64,000 bases of DNA from assembly GCF_042658925.1 (NCBI RefSeq), contig NZ_JBHSRF010000028.1:1-64000 (forward strand). Reading direction: 5' to 3'. Of the stretch, positions 42,482-51,261 are shown piece after piece; within the stretch, counting starts at the first letter, position 1, and the number at the start of each line of letters is the position of its first letter. This stretch comes from Sphaerisporangium aureirubrum. GTDB taxonomy: Bacteria > Actinomycetota > Actinomycetes > Streptosporangiales > Streptosporangiaceae. The position numbers and the translations under genes were made by a program. Under the pieces are notes generated by a model. It made no database searches and was not told the DNA's origin. It saw only the letters and a program-made list of their open reading frames with translations.

Positions 42482-43104
42482 CCGAGCATGGTGGTCAGCG
42501 CCGACTTCTCCGCGCTCTGCAAGCTCAGGCCGTAGTAGTACTTCACCTGGATCCACGCGCGGGCGTAGGTGCACCAGAACGCGGTCCGCGACGGCTTCCA
42601 CGTGCTCGGGTCCTGGTCGCCCTTGGCCTGGTTGACGTTGTCGGTCACGGCCCACAGCTCGGGCCCGCCGAGGTCGTTGGCGTACGTCTGCCGCCGGGAG
42701 GTGGTCCAGGCCCACGCGCCCGACCGCCACGCCTCGGCCAGCGGCACCATGTGGTCGATGTCGACGTCGGAGGCGGCGCTCCAGGTCGCGCCGTCGTACG
42801 GGCTGTACCAGCTGCCGGACGTGGCGGCGCAGGAGGAGTCGGTGACCACGCCGGTGCCGTCCCGCTTGAGCACGCTCTCCCGCGTGTTGCAGGCGCCGGA
42901 GACGGTGATCCAGTGCGGGAACAGGTCGCGGTCGTAGGTGGACTGGTGGGACTCGGTGGCGACGGTGAGCGTGGCCAGGCGCGCGGCGGCCGTGCTCGCG
43001 GAGGGGATGTTGGGCGGGGTGGCCGAGGCCGGTGCGGAGGTCAGGGTGAGGGTGAGGATCAGGGTGGTGAGGGCGGCGATGACGCCGGCGAAGGCTCGCC
43101 TCAC
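42472..43104 (-). CDS. Secreted HNH nuclease (DUF1524/GmrSD-like)
   Basis: This 210-residue exported protein has a signal peptide (MRRAFAGVIAALTTLILTLT, cleavage near SASA/TPP). The nuclease core has DVDIDHMVPLAEAWRSGAW with the DH catalytic pair, the Asn/Asp-rich NVNQAKGDQDPSTW, and a C-terminal CTYARAWIQVKYYYGLSL. Four Cys residues in the mature protein may pair. It probably degrades DNA outside the cell, for nutrition or competition. The start is GTG 43102-43104 with AAGGAG upstream. No immunity gene is visible. Confidence 0.9.
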   Translation of the reverse strand: MRRAFAGVIAALTTLILTLTLTSAPASATPPNIPSASTAAARLATLTVATESHQSTYDRDLFPHWITVSGACNTRESVLKRDGTGVVTDSSCAATSGSWYSPYDGATWSAASDVDIDHMVPLAEAWRSGAWAWTTSRRQTYANDLGGPELWAVTDNVNQAKGDQDPSTWKPSRTAFWCTYARAWIQVKYYYGLSLQSAEKSALTTMLGYC

Positions 43105-43456
43105 GAGCTTCTCCTTGCCGTCCGCCGCTCCGGCCAGCTGGGGGGACTGGGCACGAACGGAACGGTCAGACTGCTCGGAGAGTCGCTAAATCGGCATTGT
43201 CATGAAATATCAGACATTGCTTGGCAAGCCCTGTCAGGTTTGGAGACAATCGCCGTTAACCCGGCGGCGCACCCGGATGGCCTGCCACGATGCCCCGCGC
43301 CGCCCGGCCACCGCCGGGCAACCGCCCGCGTACGGCACGTGAAAATCTCGTAAACGCAGGTGAGCCCCTGTTCTTCCCGTCCCTCTGGTCACCGCCGTGC
43401 CGATCGTTCATCGTGGGAGCCGGGACACAGCACGGGCACACCACGAGGAGGACGGC
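43105..43456. other. Gene-free region between nuclease and SRPBCC genes
   Basis: No gene is supported. The AT-richer part at about 43185-43225 should hold the nuclease promoter. Confidence 0.5.
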
Positions 43457-43960
43457 ATGGACGACTACGGGGTCACCGGTGCGCGCGTCGAGCTGGAGAT
43501 GACCGTCCCCCTACCGCCCAAGCGCTTGTGGGACCTGATCACCGAGGTTCCCCGCATCAGCGACTGGAGCCCCGAGTGCCGCCACATCGCCTGGCTCGAC
43601 CCCACGGCCCCCGAACTCCATCTCGGCTCCCGCTTCCAGTGCCGCAACCTCCGCCAGGGCGCCGTCTGGACCACCACCTGCACCGTCACAGAACTGGCCC
43701 CCCCACGCGCCTTCGCCTGGACCGTCCTCGACGACCGCGACCACTCCCAGCTCTCCTCCACCTGGCGCTACGACCTCAAACCGGCGGCCCCCGACCAGAC
43801 CCTGGTCCACCACACCTTCGTCCACGGCCCCGGCCGCAGCCTCCTACGCGACTACATCGAAGCCACCCCCGAGATCGCCGCCATAATCCTCGACGTCCGC
43901 CTGACCGAACTCCACACCCACATGACGGAAACCCTCGACGCCATGACCCGCTCCGCCTGA
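43457..43960 (+). CDS. SRPBCC (polyketide cyclase/START-like) family protein
   Basis: A 167-residue SRPBCC-fold protein: VELEMTVPLPPKRLWDLITE, ISDWSPECRHIAWLDP, and the FAWTVLDDRDHSQLSSTWRY strand region with a long C-terminal helix. The fold binds hydrophobic ligands; the role is unknown. ATG 43457 has GAGGAGG 5 bases upstream. It is convergent with the NDT-like gene and transcribed away from it, so it probably does not belong to the rSAM cassette. Confidence 0.85.
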   Translation: MDDYGVTGARVELEMTVPLPPKRLWDLITEVPRISDWSPECRHIAWLDPTAPELHLGSRFQCRNLRQGAVWTTTCTVTELAPPRAFAWTVLDDRDHSQLSSTWRYDLKPAAPDQTLVHHTFVHGPGRSLLRDYIEATPEIAAIILDVRLTELHTHMTETLDAMTRSA

Positions 43961-43966
43961 GCCGCC

Positions 43967-44434
43967 TCAGCTCACCGAGGTGGACCGCCCGTCCCAGCCG
44001 GCGGACGCGTCCCCCAGCTCCGACAGAAGCCGGCACGTCGCCAGGCGCAGGTCGGTGAGATCGTCGTAGGAGCGCTCGAAGTCCGCGAGGTCGGCCGTCA
44101 TGTTCGGCCGCTCGGACACGTGCCACAGCGCCAGTATGGGCTTGCCCAGCGCCTTCGCGTAGCCTGCCTCGATGTTCAGCCCCACCCGCTTGGAACCCGC
44201 GCTGGTGGTCAGGTCGAGCAGGACGGCGTCGGCCAGGGTGATGCGCTTGAAAGCGGCGGCCAGGACCCGTTTGACGGACGCACCCTCGGTGTTCCAGTTC
44301 TGCTCGTCACGAATGTGGGCGTATGTCGTCGCGCCAGCGTCCAAGGCCCCGAGGGTGATGAGTTCCAGCCGCGTCCGTAACTGGGCGAGATGCTCGCCCT
44401 CCAATGCATAGCAGACGAACACAGACCTGGTCAT
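43967..44434 (-). CDS. Nucleoside 2-deoxyribosyltransferase/TIR-like protein
   Basis: This 155-residue Rossmann-like protein starts MTRSVFVCYALEGEHL. Its core is ITLADAVLLDLTTSAGSKRV then GLNIEAGYAKALGKPILALW, the arrangement of nucleoside 2-deoxyribosyltransferases and TIR-like nucleotide hydrolases; the Glu of NIEAGYA is at the catalytic position. It may cleave or exchange an N-glycosidic bond of a nucleotide, or sense one. ATG 44432-44434 overlaps the stop of the 747-residue gene by ATGA, and GAGAGGG supplies a ribosome site. This third cassette gene is last transcribed. Exact family is uncertain. Confidence 0.75.
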   Translation of the reverse strand: MTRSVFVCYALEGEHLAQLRTRLELITLGALDAGATTYAHIRDEQNWNTEGASVKRVLAAAFKRITLADAVLLDLTTSAGSKRVGLNIEAGYAKALGKPILALWHVSERPNMTADLADFERSYDDLTDLRLATCRLLSELGDASAGWDGRSTSVS

Positions 44435-46674
44435 CGAACCCTCTCAAACGCGTAGTGAGCGAGCGCCAACCCTACTCTTTTCTCCACCTCGGGGAGATCG
44501 AACTTCAGGCGGCCGAGCAGAATGATTCCGAGCAACGAGTAAAAGAGTTCCGAGGAACCCAGAAGCTTGATCTCGGCGGGAAGTGAATCATATTCGAACA
44601 GAGATATCTCCAGTATCGACCTGCGATCCCTGCCGAACCTGCCGCGACCGTGCACAATGGCCTCCTCCAGTCGCACCAGCGCGGGCAGGCCGAACCTGTT
44701 GGCGACGAAACGAGATTTAAGGTCCGCGAAGAGATAGGCGACGTCGTACAGCGCGGGGAACCGCTCGCGCATCTTGCAGTAGTCGATGATGCCGAACCCC
44801 TCGCCACCGAACAACACGTTGCCCGCGTGCAGGTCCCCGTGAATCGGGGAGACGGTGAACGAATGGTGCTCACGCTCGAGGAACTCCTCGATCCGCCGCA
44901 CCGGATCAGCCAGCACCTGCCGGTCGATCGCCATCCTGCTGCCCTCCCTGGCCACGTTGAGCCTGGCCAGCAGCGCGTCGTAGAAGTCGTCGCGCACCGC
45001 GAGCAGGCGGCCGTCCAGGTGCAGGGTGCGGCCGGGCATCACCTCGTTCAGGAGCACCTCGTCGTCGCCGGCGAGTTCGACGTCGACTTTGTGGTGCTCG
45101 GGGATGGTGTAGGCCCGCAGGATCCGCCGGCGCAGGTCGACCTCCGCGATGCGCACCTCGGCGCGCAGGTGCCGGTCGGACGCCCCGCCCGACCGGTAAT
45201 GGATGGTGGAATCGCCGTCGCTGTAATGGGTGACCTGGACGCGGTATTCGGCAGGCAGGAATTCGTTGGCGTAGCGGCGGATGCTGCCGGCGTCCACCGG
45301 GCGGCCGTGTTTGTACAGCACCTCGTGCAGGTGGGACGAAAGCAGGCGGGAGAGCCGTGCGTGCACCTCGTCGTAATCGTAATGCACCGGCTGAAAAAGG
45401 CTGGAGATGTTGCCGATCGTGTCCTGCAGGCGCATACCGAGATGGTGTTGCGCGTCCTGATAAAGGATGCCTGCCAGTCCGTCCGCGGCCACCCCGCCGC
45501 GTTTTATGGTCATGAAGGCTGCGGTGCCGCGTGGTTTCACGAACCTGTCGAAATTGTCCTTTTCGGCCTTGAGCTCGTGTTCCGGGCCGATCTTCAGCAC
45601 GGACACGTTGGACACCCGGAACTCGCCCGGGCTCTCGTGCTCGCGCACCTCCAGCACCGTGGCCCCGGACTTTCCCGCCCGGAATACCCTGTGCAGCGAC
45701 ACGTAAGTGGAGTCGTTGCCCTGGAACAACTTGCGGGCGATCCGTTCCATCTGCTGCCGCACCGGTTCGGTGAACGTGGCCGCGAGGTTCCCACCCCACA
45801 CGATCTGCACGTCGCTCTCGCCGTCGTCCAGGGCGTACGGGATGAGCGCCCTGACGTTGGCGAGCAGCTTCGTGAGCGCGATCTCCTTCTCGGCCTCCGA
45901 GCGGTGAACCCGGCTGATGCCGTTCTTGACCCGCTCCGGCGCGCCGTCGAGGATCTCGCTCTGGAACGCCTGCAGCCATGCGCTCTTCTGCCCCGGCATG
46001 TCGCGCAGCAGGGAGAGCTTGTGCAGCACGAAGTCGTCGTTGTCGTTGACGTCGATGTAGCTGTGCACGCTGTCCATGCGGTCCATGCCCGACTCCATGA
46101 ACAGGTCGGGGAAGTCGTCGAACGAGGTGAACGGAATGACGTGCCCCATGTCCCGCAGCACCTCGTCGAAGCACTGCGCGATCAGCTGGTGCTTTTTGCC
46201 GCAGATCAGGTGGTCGGGCGCCACCTGCTCGATGGCGGCCAGGCATTTGGGCACGAAGAGGATGTTCGGCGACGCCCACGCGCGGTTCTGCTGCTCGATC
46301 AGCTTTTTGACGCCGGGCGAGCCTTGGTCGTAGAGCCGGGAGTATCGCGACTGGATCTCGCGCAGCCTGGACTGAGGCAGGTCGAGCTCGGGGGTGCTGA
46401 CGATCTTCAAGCGTGGCTTGGCGAAGCCAAGGTAGTTCCGGTAGAAGCCCTTGGTGAGCTCGATCTCCTCTTCCAGCCTGGTGCGGATGGTGCGGTTGCG
46501 CCGCTCGTGTTCGTCGTAGGGGATCAGCAGGAGCACGACGCTGTGACCGTCGAGCAGTATGCGGTACAGGACGTTGAGCATCTTCACGTGCCCGAGGTGG
46601 AACATCAGGCGGGGCCGGGCATGCATCAGGTAGGTGACCGGTTTGGTCCTGGAAGGCTCGCGGGTCGGGCTCAT
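44431..46674 (-). CDS. Aminoacyl-tRNA-synthetase-like domain fused to APH-type kinase
   Basis: This is a 747-residue two-part protein. Residues 1-280 look like the catalytic domain of TrpRS/TyrRS: HLGH (26-29, HIGH motif), DHLICGKKHQLIAQCFDEVL (154-173), and a degenerate KMSKS (RMDSVHSYIDVND, 199-211). Residues about 325-747 are an aminoglycoside-phosphotransferase-like kinase: glycine loop RAGKSGATVLEV (332-343), Lys361 in VLKIG, Glu371, a long insert with a small beta module (about 500-560), then IHGDLHAGN (611-619) and metal site IIDY (629-632). No tRNA-binding domain is seen. Substrates are unknown. It is 1 base downstream of the radical SAM gene and overlaps the NDT-like gene. Confidence 0.82.
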   Translation of the reverse strand: MSPTREPSRTKPVTYLMHARPRLMFHLGHVKMLNVLYRILLDGHSVVLLLIPYDEHERRNRTIRTRLEEEIELTKGFYRNYLGFAKPRLKIVSTPELDLPQSRLREIQSRYSRLYDQGSPGVKKLIEQQNRAWASPNILFVPKCLAAIEQVAPDHLICGKKHQLIAQCFDEVLRDMGHVIPFTSFDDFPDLFMESGMDRMDSVHSYIDVNDNDDFVLHKLSLLRDMPGQKSAWLQAFQSEILDGAPERVKNGISRVHRSEAEKEIALTKLLANVRALIPYALDDGESDVQIVWGGNLAATFTEPVRQQMERIARKLFQGNDSTYVSLHRVFRAGKSGATVLEVREHESPGEFRVSNVSVLKIGPEHELKAEKDNFDRFVKPRGTAAFMTIKRGGVAADGLAGILYQDAQHHLGMRLQDTIGNISSLFQPVHYDYDEVHARLSRLLSSHLHEVLYKHGRPVDAGSIRRYANEFLPAEYRVQVTHYSDGDSTIHYRSGGASDRHLRAEVRIAEVDLRRRILRAYTIPEHHKVDVELAGDDEVLLNEVMPGRTLHLDGRLLAVRDDFYDALLARLNVAREGSRMAIDRQVLADPVRRIEEFLEREHHSFTVSPIHGDLHAGNVLFGGEGFGIIDYCKMRERFPALYDVAYLFADLKSRFVANRFGLPALVRLEEAIVHGRGRFGRDRRSILEISLFEYDSLPAEIKLLGSSELFYSLLGIILLGRLKFDLPEVEKRVGLALAHYAFERVR

Positions 46675-46675
46675 G

Positions 46676-48028
46676 TCAAGCCGATGGGTCGCCGATGGTG
46701 GCGTAGAAGGCGTTGATCATTGATTGGATCTCCGCTGGATCTACTTGGGAATATTTCGCGGCGGTGCCCCAGGCGTGTTTTTTGAAATAATCGGCGTCCA
46801 CGTGGAAGTCGGCGTAGGAGAGCATGTCCTCCTCGGAGTGGCCTTCGGTGAGGAGGGTGGTCCAGAGGGCGGAGCCGGGCATCGGCTTGTACATGAAGAG
46901 TCTTGGGCGGAACATGTGGGCGGCGGAGTCGGCGGTGGTGGCGTGTAATCGTTCGGCCAGGTCGACGGTGAGGTGCATCTCTTCGCGGGACTCGCCGGGG
47001 AAACCGATGATGAAGTAGCCCTTTACCGATATTCCGGCGCCGGACAGCTGGGTGGTGAGGCGGAACAGGTCGTCGTCCTTGGCCAGTTTTCCCATGGTGC
47101 GGCGGCGGGTGAAGGAACCGGACTCTATGCCGAAGGACAGGCGGGTGATTCCGGAGCGGGCCATACGGGTGATCTGGTCAGGGGACAGGGAGCGGAGGAA
47201 CTGCAGGGGGAAGTTGACCTCCCACTGGAGGTGCGGGTGCTCGCGGTCGACGAGGTCGAGGAACTCCTCCAGGTCGGCGTGGCCGTTGAAGGGGAGGTCG
47301 TCGACGATCTGGATGCCGCCGAGGCGGTGGCGGGGGATCAGGTCGCGCAGTTCGCGGCGGATGGAGGGGGTGGAGCGGCGGCGGTAGACGGTGCCGTTGC
47401 TCTTGCAGCTGCCGGCGCAGAACTTGCAGGTGAAGACGCAGCCACGGCTGATGGAGATGTCCATCCAGCGGCGGTCGTCGCGGAGGTAGGGCTCGGTGGC
47501 CAGGAAGCTCCGGTCGGGTACGGGTAGCTCGTCGAGATCCAGCGGGGTGGCCTCACCGGTGACGACGATGGCTCCGAGCGCGTCGCGGAAGTACACGCCG
47601 GGAACGGTCACCGGGTGCGCGCCTTTCAGGATCTCGACGATTTTCTCCTCGCCGTCGTTGCGCACCAGGACGTCCACGCGGCGCAGCCGGGAGGAGAAAT
47701 GCGCGGGGCGCATGGTGGAGACGTGCGGGCCGCCCGCGACGACGGTGATCTCCCGATCGATCATCGCGGTTATCGTCTCGACGATCGAGAAGTTGATGGA
47801 GAACACGTTGAACCCCACCGTGCGGGGGCTTTCCGCGTTGATCCGCCCGGCTATCTCGGCGGGGGTGAGCTGCTTTTCCTCGGCGTCGAGCACCGTGACG
47901 TCGAAGCCGGCCTCCCGGGCCGCGGTGGCGACGTACAGAAGGCCGACGGGCGTGGAATAGGACGAGGTGTACCGGGGATATCTGGAATAATCATGGATCG
48001 GGCTGTTGACCAGGACGAGATCCGGCAT
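46676..48028 (-). CDS. Cobalamin-type radical SAM protein
   Basis: This 450-residue class B-type radical SAM protein has an N-terminal B12-binding-like Rossmann domain (about 1-170: LVLVNSPIHDY, STPVGLLYVATAAREAGFD, GGPHVSTMRP) and a radical SAM TIM barrel with SRGCVFTCKFCAGSC (CxxxCxxC; Cys197, 201, 204). Then come GIESGSFTRRRTMGK and GYFIIGFPGESREEM. Relatives methylate unactivated carbons or form C-C or C-S bonds. ATG 48026-48028 has GAGG 7 bases upstream. It is the first gene of the three-gene cassette; a hairpin separates it from the BtrH-like gene. Confidence 0.9.
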   Translation of the reverse strand: MPDLVLVNSPIHDYSRYPRYTSSYSTPVGLLYVATAAREAGFDVTVLDAEEKQLTPAEIAGRINAESPRTVGFNVFSINFSIVETITAMIDREITVVAGGPHVSTMRPAHFSSRLRRVDVLVRNDGEEKIVEILKGAHPVTVPGVYFRDALGAIVVTGEATPLDLDELPVPDRSFLATEPYLRDDRRWMDISISRGCVFTCKFCAGSCKSNGTVYRRRSTPSIRRELRDLIPRHRLGGIQIVDDLPFNGHADLEEFLDLVDREHPHLQWEVNFPLQFLRSLSPDQITRMARSGITRLSFGIESGSFTRRRTMGKLAKDDDLFRLTTQLSGAGISVKGYFIIGFPGESREEMHLTVDLAERLHATTADSAAHMFRPRLFMYKPMPGSALWTTLLTEGHSEEDMLSYADFHVDADYFKKHAWGTAAKYSQVDPAEIQSMINAFYATIGDPSA

Positions 48029-48102
48029 CCGGTGGCCTCGATATCATCAGGATAAGATCGCGGCACGCTCATTTCCCACTTCCGCGGGAATGCTACACCA
48101 AT

Positions 48103-48137
48103 ACGTCCGGCGCCCTCCACGACAGGACGCCGGACGT
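48103..48137 (-). terminator. Inverted repeat between btrH-like and radical SAM genes
   Basis: A 10-bp perfect stem (48103-48112 with 48128-48137) and a 13-base loop lie 32 bases past the BtrH-like stop codon. There is no T-run. It is a probable terminator that sets the cassette apart as its own transcript. Confidence 0.5.
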
Positions 48138-48168
48138 CACCGGCCTTCGTCAAAAGATTCTCAGCGGA

Positions 48169-49437
48169 TCATTCGGCGACCAGGTCCCGCAATCGGGCGA
48201 TCGCCGCGGTCTCCGCCTCCCAGATCTCCGCCAGGCGGGTGGCGAGGGCGGCGAAGAGCGCGCCGGGGTCGTCGACCGGCGGCTTGTGGTCCACCGCGGC
48301 CCGCAGTTCCCAGAGCTCCTCGGCGTCGGCGGCGCTCGCGGCGCCATCCTCGGCCACCGACTCCCGCAGGGCGGCGGTCAGCTCGCGCATCCGGGCGAAC
48401 TCCGGCACCTCGGTGGGGAACGCGGCCTCGGCGAGGTCGTGCCAGAGGGCGTGGGTGTGCCGGAAGTCCGCGGCCACGCCGCCGAGCGGGAGGCCGGTCG
48501 GCGTGCTCGCCTCGTCGAGGGCGTCGGCGAACAGGTCGCGCAGGTTGCCGCCGTCCGTGCCGACCGGCTCGACGGCCTCCCACATCGACAGCAGCGCCCC
48601 GGCGAGCCCGCGGCCGTCGGCGAAGACGTTCGGCCAGCCCTTGGCGCCCCGCCGGTCGGTCAGCATGCGCGACCACTTGCGCCACGCGGGCAGCGAGAAG
48701 GAGTCGGAGGAGGCGCTCAGGTGCTCGGCGCAGTCGCGCAGGCCGGCGAGCGCCGCCTCGGCCAGCCGCTCGGGGCCGATCTCGGCGGGCCGCAGGACGT
48801 GCATGACGTTCTTGTACGAGGACACGCGGGCGCGTGCCGCGTCCATGCGCTCGCGCGGCACGCGGATCGGGGCCCGGCCGCGGTCGTCCACGAACACGTG
48901 CGTCTCGTCCCGCCGGTAGACGATCACCGGGTGGCCGCCGTGGCCGTCCATGTGCGGGGGCAGGTGCCAGTACCCGGCGTGGTACTGGTCGGGCAGCACG
49001 ACGCACGGGCGGCCGGCGTCCAGTTCCTGGGTGAGCCGGGTGGCCGCGCCCTTGGCCCCGGACGTCCTGTGCGTCTCGACGCCGACGCCGAGCCGGGCCA
49101 GGGTCTTGGCCGTCCAGCGGTCGGGGTACTGCCACTGGTTGCGGAACCCGAGCACCAGGTGGCGGGCGTCGTTGTGCTTGAACTCCCAAAGGATGTAGCC
49201 GGCCCCGATGCCGCCTCCGGCCAGGAAGACCATCGGCTCGCTGATCGCGACGCCCTGGTTGGCGAGCACGCCGGTGATCGTGGAGGAGTTCGGGTGGCGC
49301 CCGCCGTGAAAGGTCCAGGTGCCGTCGGCCCCCGCCGAGGGGCGGCCGGCGACGTGGCGCAGGGCGGCGGTGTAGCTCTCGCCCGTCTTGGCCATCCGTG
49401 CCCGGACCCGGGCCTTGAGTTGCTTCTTTCCGGTCAT
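48169..49437 (-). CDS. BtrH N-terminal domain / DUF4872 protein
   Basis: This 422-residue protein has an N-terminal KARVRARMAKTGESYTAALR helix. A papain-like BtrH domain follows with GAGYILWEFKHND, PCVVLPDQYHAGYWHLPPH, GHPVIVYRRDETHVFVDDRG and a DUF4872-type helical C-terminus. BtrH of butirosin synthesis transfers an acyl chain from a carrier protein; no such pathway genes are present, so this may be a related peptidase or acyltransferase. ATG 49435-49437 has GGAG upstream; M1 seven codons earlier is a weaker start. Confidence 0.78.
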   Translation of the reverse strand: MTGKKQLKARVRARMAKTGESYTAALRHVAGRPSAGADGTWTFHGGRHPNSSTITGVLANQGVAISEPMVFLAGGGIGAGYILWEFKHNDARHLVLGFRNQWQYPDRWTAKTLARLGVGVETHRTSGAKGAATRLTQELDAGRPCVVLPDQYHAGYWHLPPHMDGHGGHPVIVYRRDETHVFVDDRGRAPIRVPRERMDAARARVSSYKNVMHVLRPAEIGPERLAEAALAGLRDCAEHLSASSDSFSLPAWRKWSRMLTDRRGAKGWPNVFADGRGLAGALLSMWEAVEPVGTDGGNLRDLFADALDEASTPTGLPLGGVAADFRHTHALWHDLAEAAFPTEVPEFARMRELTAALRESVAEDGAASAADAEELWELRAAVDHKPPVDDPGALFAALATRLAEIWEAETAAIARLRDLVAE

Positions 49438-49847
49438 GGTCGACTCCGCTCGCGGCATCGGCCGACCCAGCCCACGCCTGCCGGTCGGTCTGCCGCGACG
49501 TGGTCGGCATGCCGGTGACCGCAGGTGCTCCCGAGGCGCTTATGTCCCCTTTGCCTCCGCGAAGGGCGGGCCGCGTGGGTGCCCGCTGAAGGAGGTTGGG
49601 CGCGAGAGCCCGCCCGCCGAGATTCTAGGGACCGAGGCTTCGCGTGACAAGGAAAGCTCACTTTCCGAGCGGTGTTCGGAATGTCCGGTGATCGAGAATC
49701 ACACCTACTCCGTGGAATATGTGCTGAAATTTTCACCTGAGCCAGGAGGTCTATTCTCTTCCCGCCTGCGGAGATAAGGTTCTGGCACGAGTCGTGTTAC
49801 GACCGGCCTTCTGAGACCGGGTGATGGCTACCTACCATCCGGAGTAG
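49438..49847. other. Gene-free region ahead of the cellulase gene
   Basis: No gene is supported. It holds the promoter for the BtrH-like gene at one end and for the cellulase at the other. I can point to no reliable boxes. Confidence 0.5.
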
Positions 49848-49861
49848 TGGGAGCGCTCCCA
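49848..49861 (+). promoter_or_regulatory. CebR operator
   Basis: TGGGAGCGCTCCCA is the exact 14-bp palindrome bound by the cellobiose-sensing LacI-family repressor CebR in Streptomyces and relatives. It lies 24 bases ahead of the cellulase start, the expected position for repression relieved by cello-oligosaccharides. cebR itself is not in this window. Confidence 0.9.
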
Positions 49862-49884
49862 CCTACCCCCCGGACGGAGTATTC

Positions 49885-51261
49885 ATGTCTCGCAGTAGGA
49901 CCTTGGTGGCCGCCATCACCACCGCGGCCGCCACGGCTGTGGCGGGGGCGGCCATCTTCACCTCCTCCGCCGCCCTGGCCGCCGACTCCGCTTTCTACGT
50001 CGACCCGAACACGAGCGCGGCCCGCTGGGTGGCCGCCAACCCCGGCGACAGCCGCACCGCCGTGATCAGGGACAGGGTCGCCGCCGTCCCGCAGGGCCGC
50101 TGGTTCGCCAGCTACAACCCCACTGCCGTGCGCGCTCAGGTGGACTCCTACGTCGGCGCGGCGGCTGCGGCCGGCAAGATCCCGATCATGGTCGTCTACG
50201 AGATGCCGAACCGCGACTGCGGCGGCGCCAGCGCGGGCGGCGCCCCCGACCACTCGGCGTACCGCGCCTGGATCGACCAGGTGGCGCTCGGCCTCGGCGG
50301 GCGGCCGGCGACGATCATCCTGGAGCCCGACGCCCTGGCCATCATGCCGAACTGCATGAACGCCTCCCAGCAGAACGAGGTCAAGGCCTCGATGGCGTAC
50401 GCGGGCAAGAAGTTCCGCGCCACGTCGTCGCAGGTCAAGGTGTACTTCGACATCGGCCATGACGCGTGGGTCGGCGCCTCCGACGCCGCGGGCCGCCTGA
50501 ACGGCGCGGACATCGCCAACAGCGCCGACGGCATCGCCGTGAACACCTCCAACTACCGGTCCACCTCCGGCCTGGTGTCGTACGCCAAGAGCGTCATCTC
50601 GGCGACCGGCATCTCCCGGCTGAAGGCCGTCATCGACACCAGCCGCAACGGCAACGGACCGCTCGGCAGCGAGTGGTGCGACCCGTCGGGCCGCGCCACC
50701 GGCATCTGGAGCACCGACCAGACCGGCGACTCGGCGATCGCCGCCTACCTGTGGGTGAAGCCTCCGGGTGAGTCGGACGGCTGCATCGGCGCCGCCGGAT
50801 CGTTCGTGCCGCAGCGCGCCTACGACCTGGCCATCGCCGCCCCGCAGCCCACCGTCACCCCCACCCAGACCCCGACGCGCACGCCGACCGTCACTCCCAC
50901 CGTGACGCCGACGGTGACGCCGACCGTCACTCCGACCGTGACCCCGACCGGCGGCCGTGGCTGCGCCGCCGCGCTCCGGATCACCAACTCGTGGTCGGGC
51001 GGCTTCCAGGGCGAGGTCACGGTGACCAACGGCAGCGCCGCCATCCGCGGATGGCGGGTGCAGTGGACGTTCCCCAGCGGGCAGACCGTCACCCAGGTGT
51101 GGAACGGCACCAACAGCGGTAGCGGCAGCAACGTCTCGGTCGCCAACGCGAGCTACAACGGCAACCTCGCGGCCAACGGGACGACCAACTTCGGCTTCAC
51201 GGCCAACGGCAACGGGCAGACCGCCACCCCGTCGTCGATAACCTGCACCGGCACCGCCTGA
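49885..51261 (+). CDS. Secreted GH6 endoglucanase/cellobiohydrolase with CBM2
   Basis: This is a 458-residue exported cellulase: signal peptide (MSRSRTLVAAITTAAATAVA, cleavage after ALA near 33) and GH6 domain (about 34-310) with acidic residues in YEMPNRDCGG (Asp111) and ILEPDALA (Asp149). A Thr/Pro linker (about 316-352) of PTVT repeats comes next, then a CBM2 (about 355-458; CAAALRITNSWSGGF, WNGTNSGSG). It cleaves cellulose by inverting chemistry. ATG 49885 has CGGAG upstream. Control is by the CebR box. Confidence 0.95.
   Translation: MSRSRTLVAAITTAAATAVAGAAIFTSSAALAADSAFYVDPNTSAARWVAANPGDSRTAVIRDRVAAVPQGRWFASYNPTAVRAQVDSYVGAAAAAGKIPIMVVYEMPNRDCGGASAGGAPDHSAYRAWIDQVALGLGGRPATIILEPDALAIMPNCMNASQQNEVKASMAYAGKKFRATSSQVKVYFDIGHDAWVGASDAAGRLNGADIANSADGIAVNTSNYRSTSGLVSYAKSVISATGISRLKAVIDTSRNGNGPLGSEWCDPSGRATGIWSTDQTGDSAIAAYLWVKPPGESDGCIGAAGSFVPQRAYDLAIAAPQPTVTPTQTPTRTPTVTPTVTPTVTPTVTPTVTPTGGRGCAAALRITNSWSGGFQGEVTVTNGSAAIRGWRVQWTFPSGQTVTQVWNGTNSGSGSNVSVANASYNGNLAANGTTNFGFTANGNGQTATPSSITCTGTA

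Noticed and set aside
44650..46716. 688-residue plus-strand ORF
   Set aside because: It is the reverse of the aaRS-like/kinase gene. It has no domain and no ribosome site.
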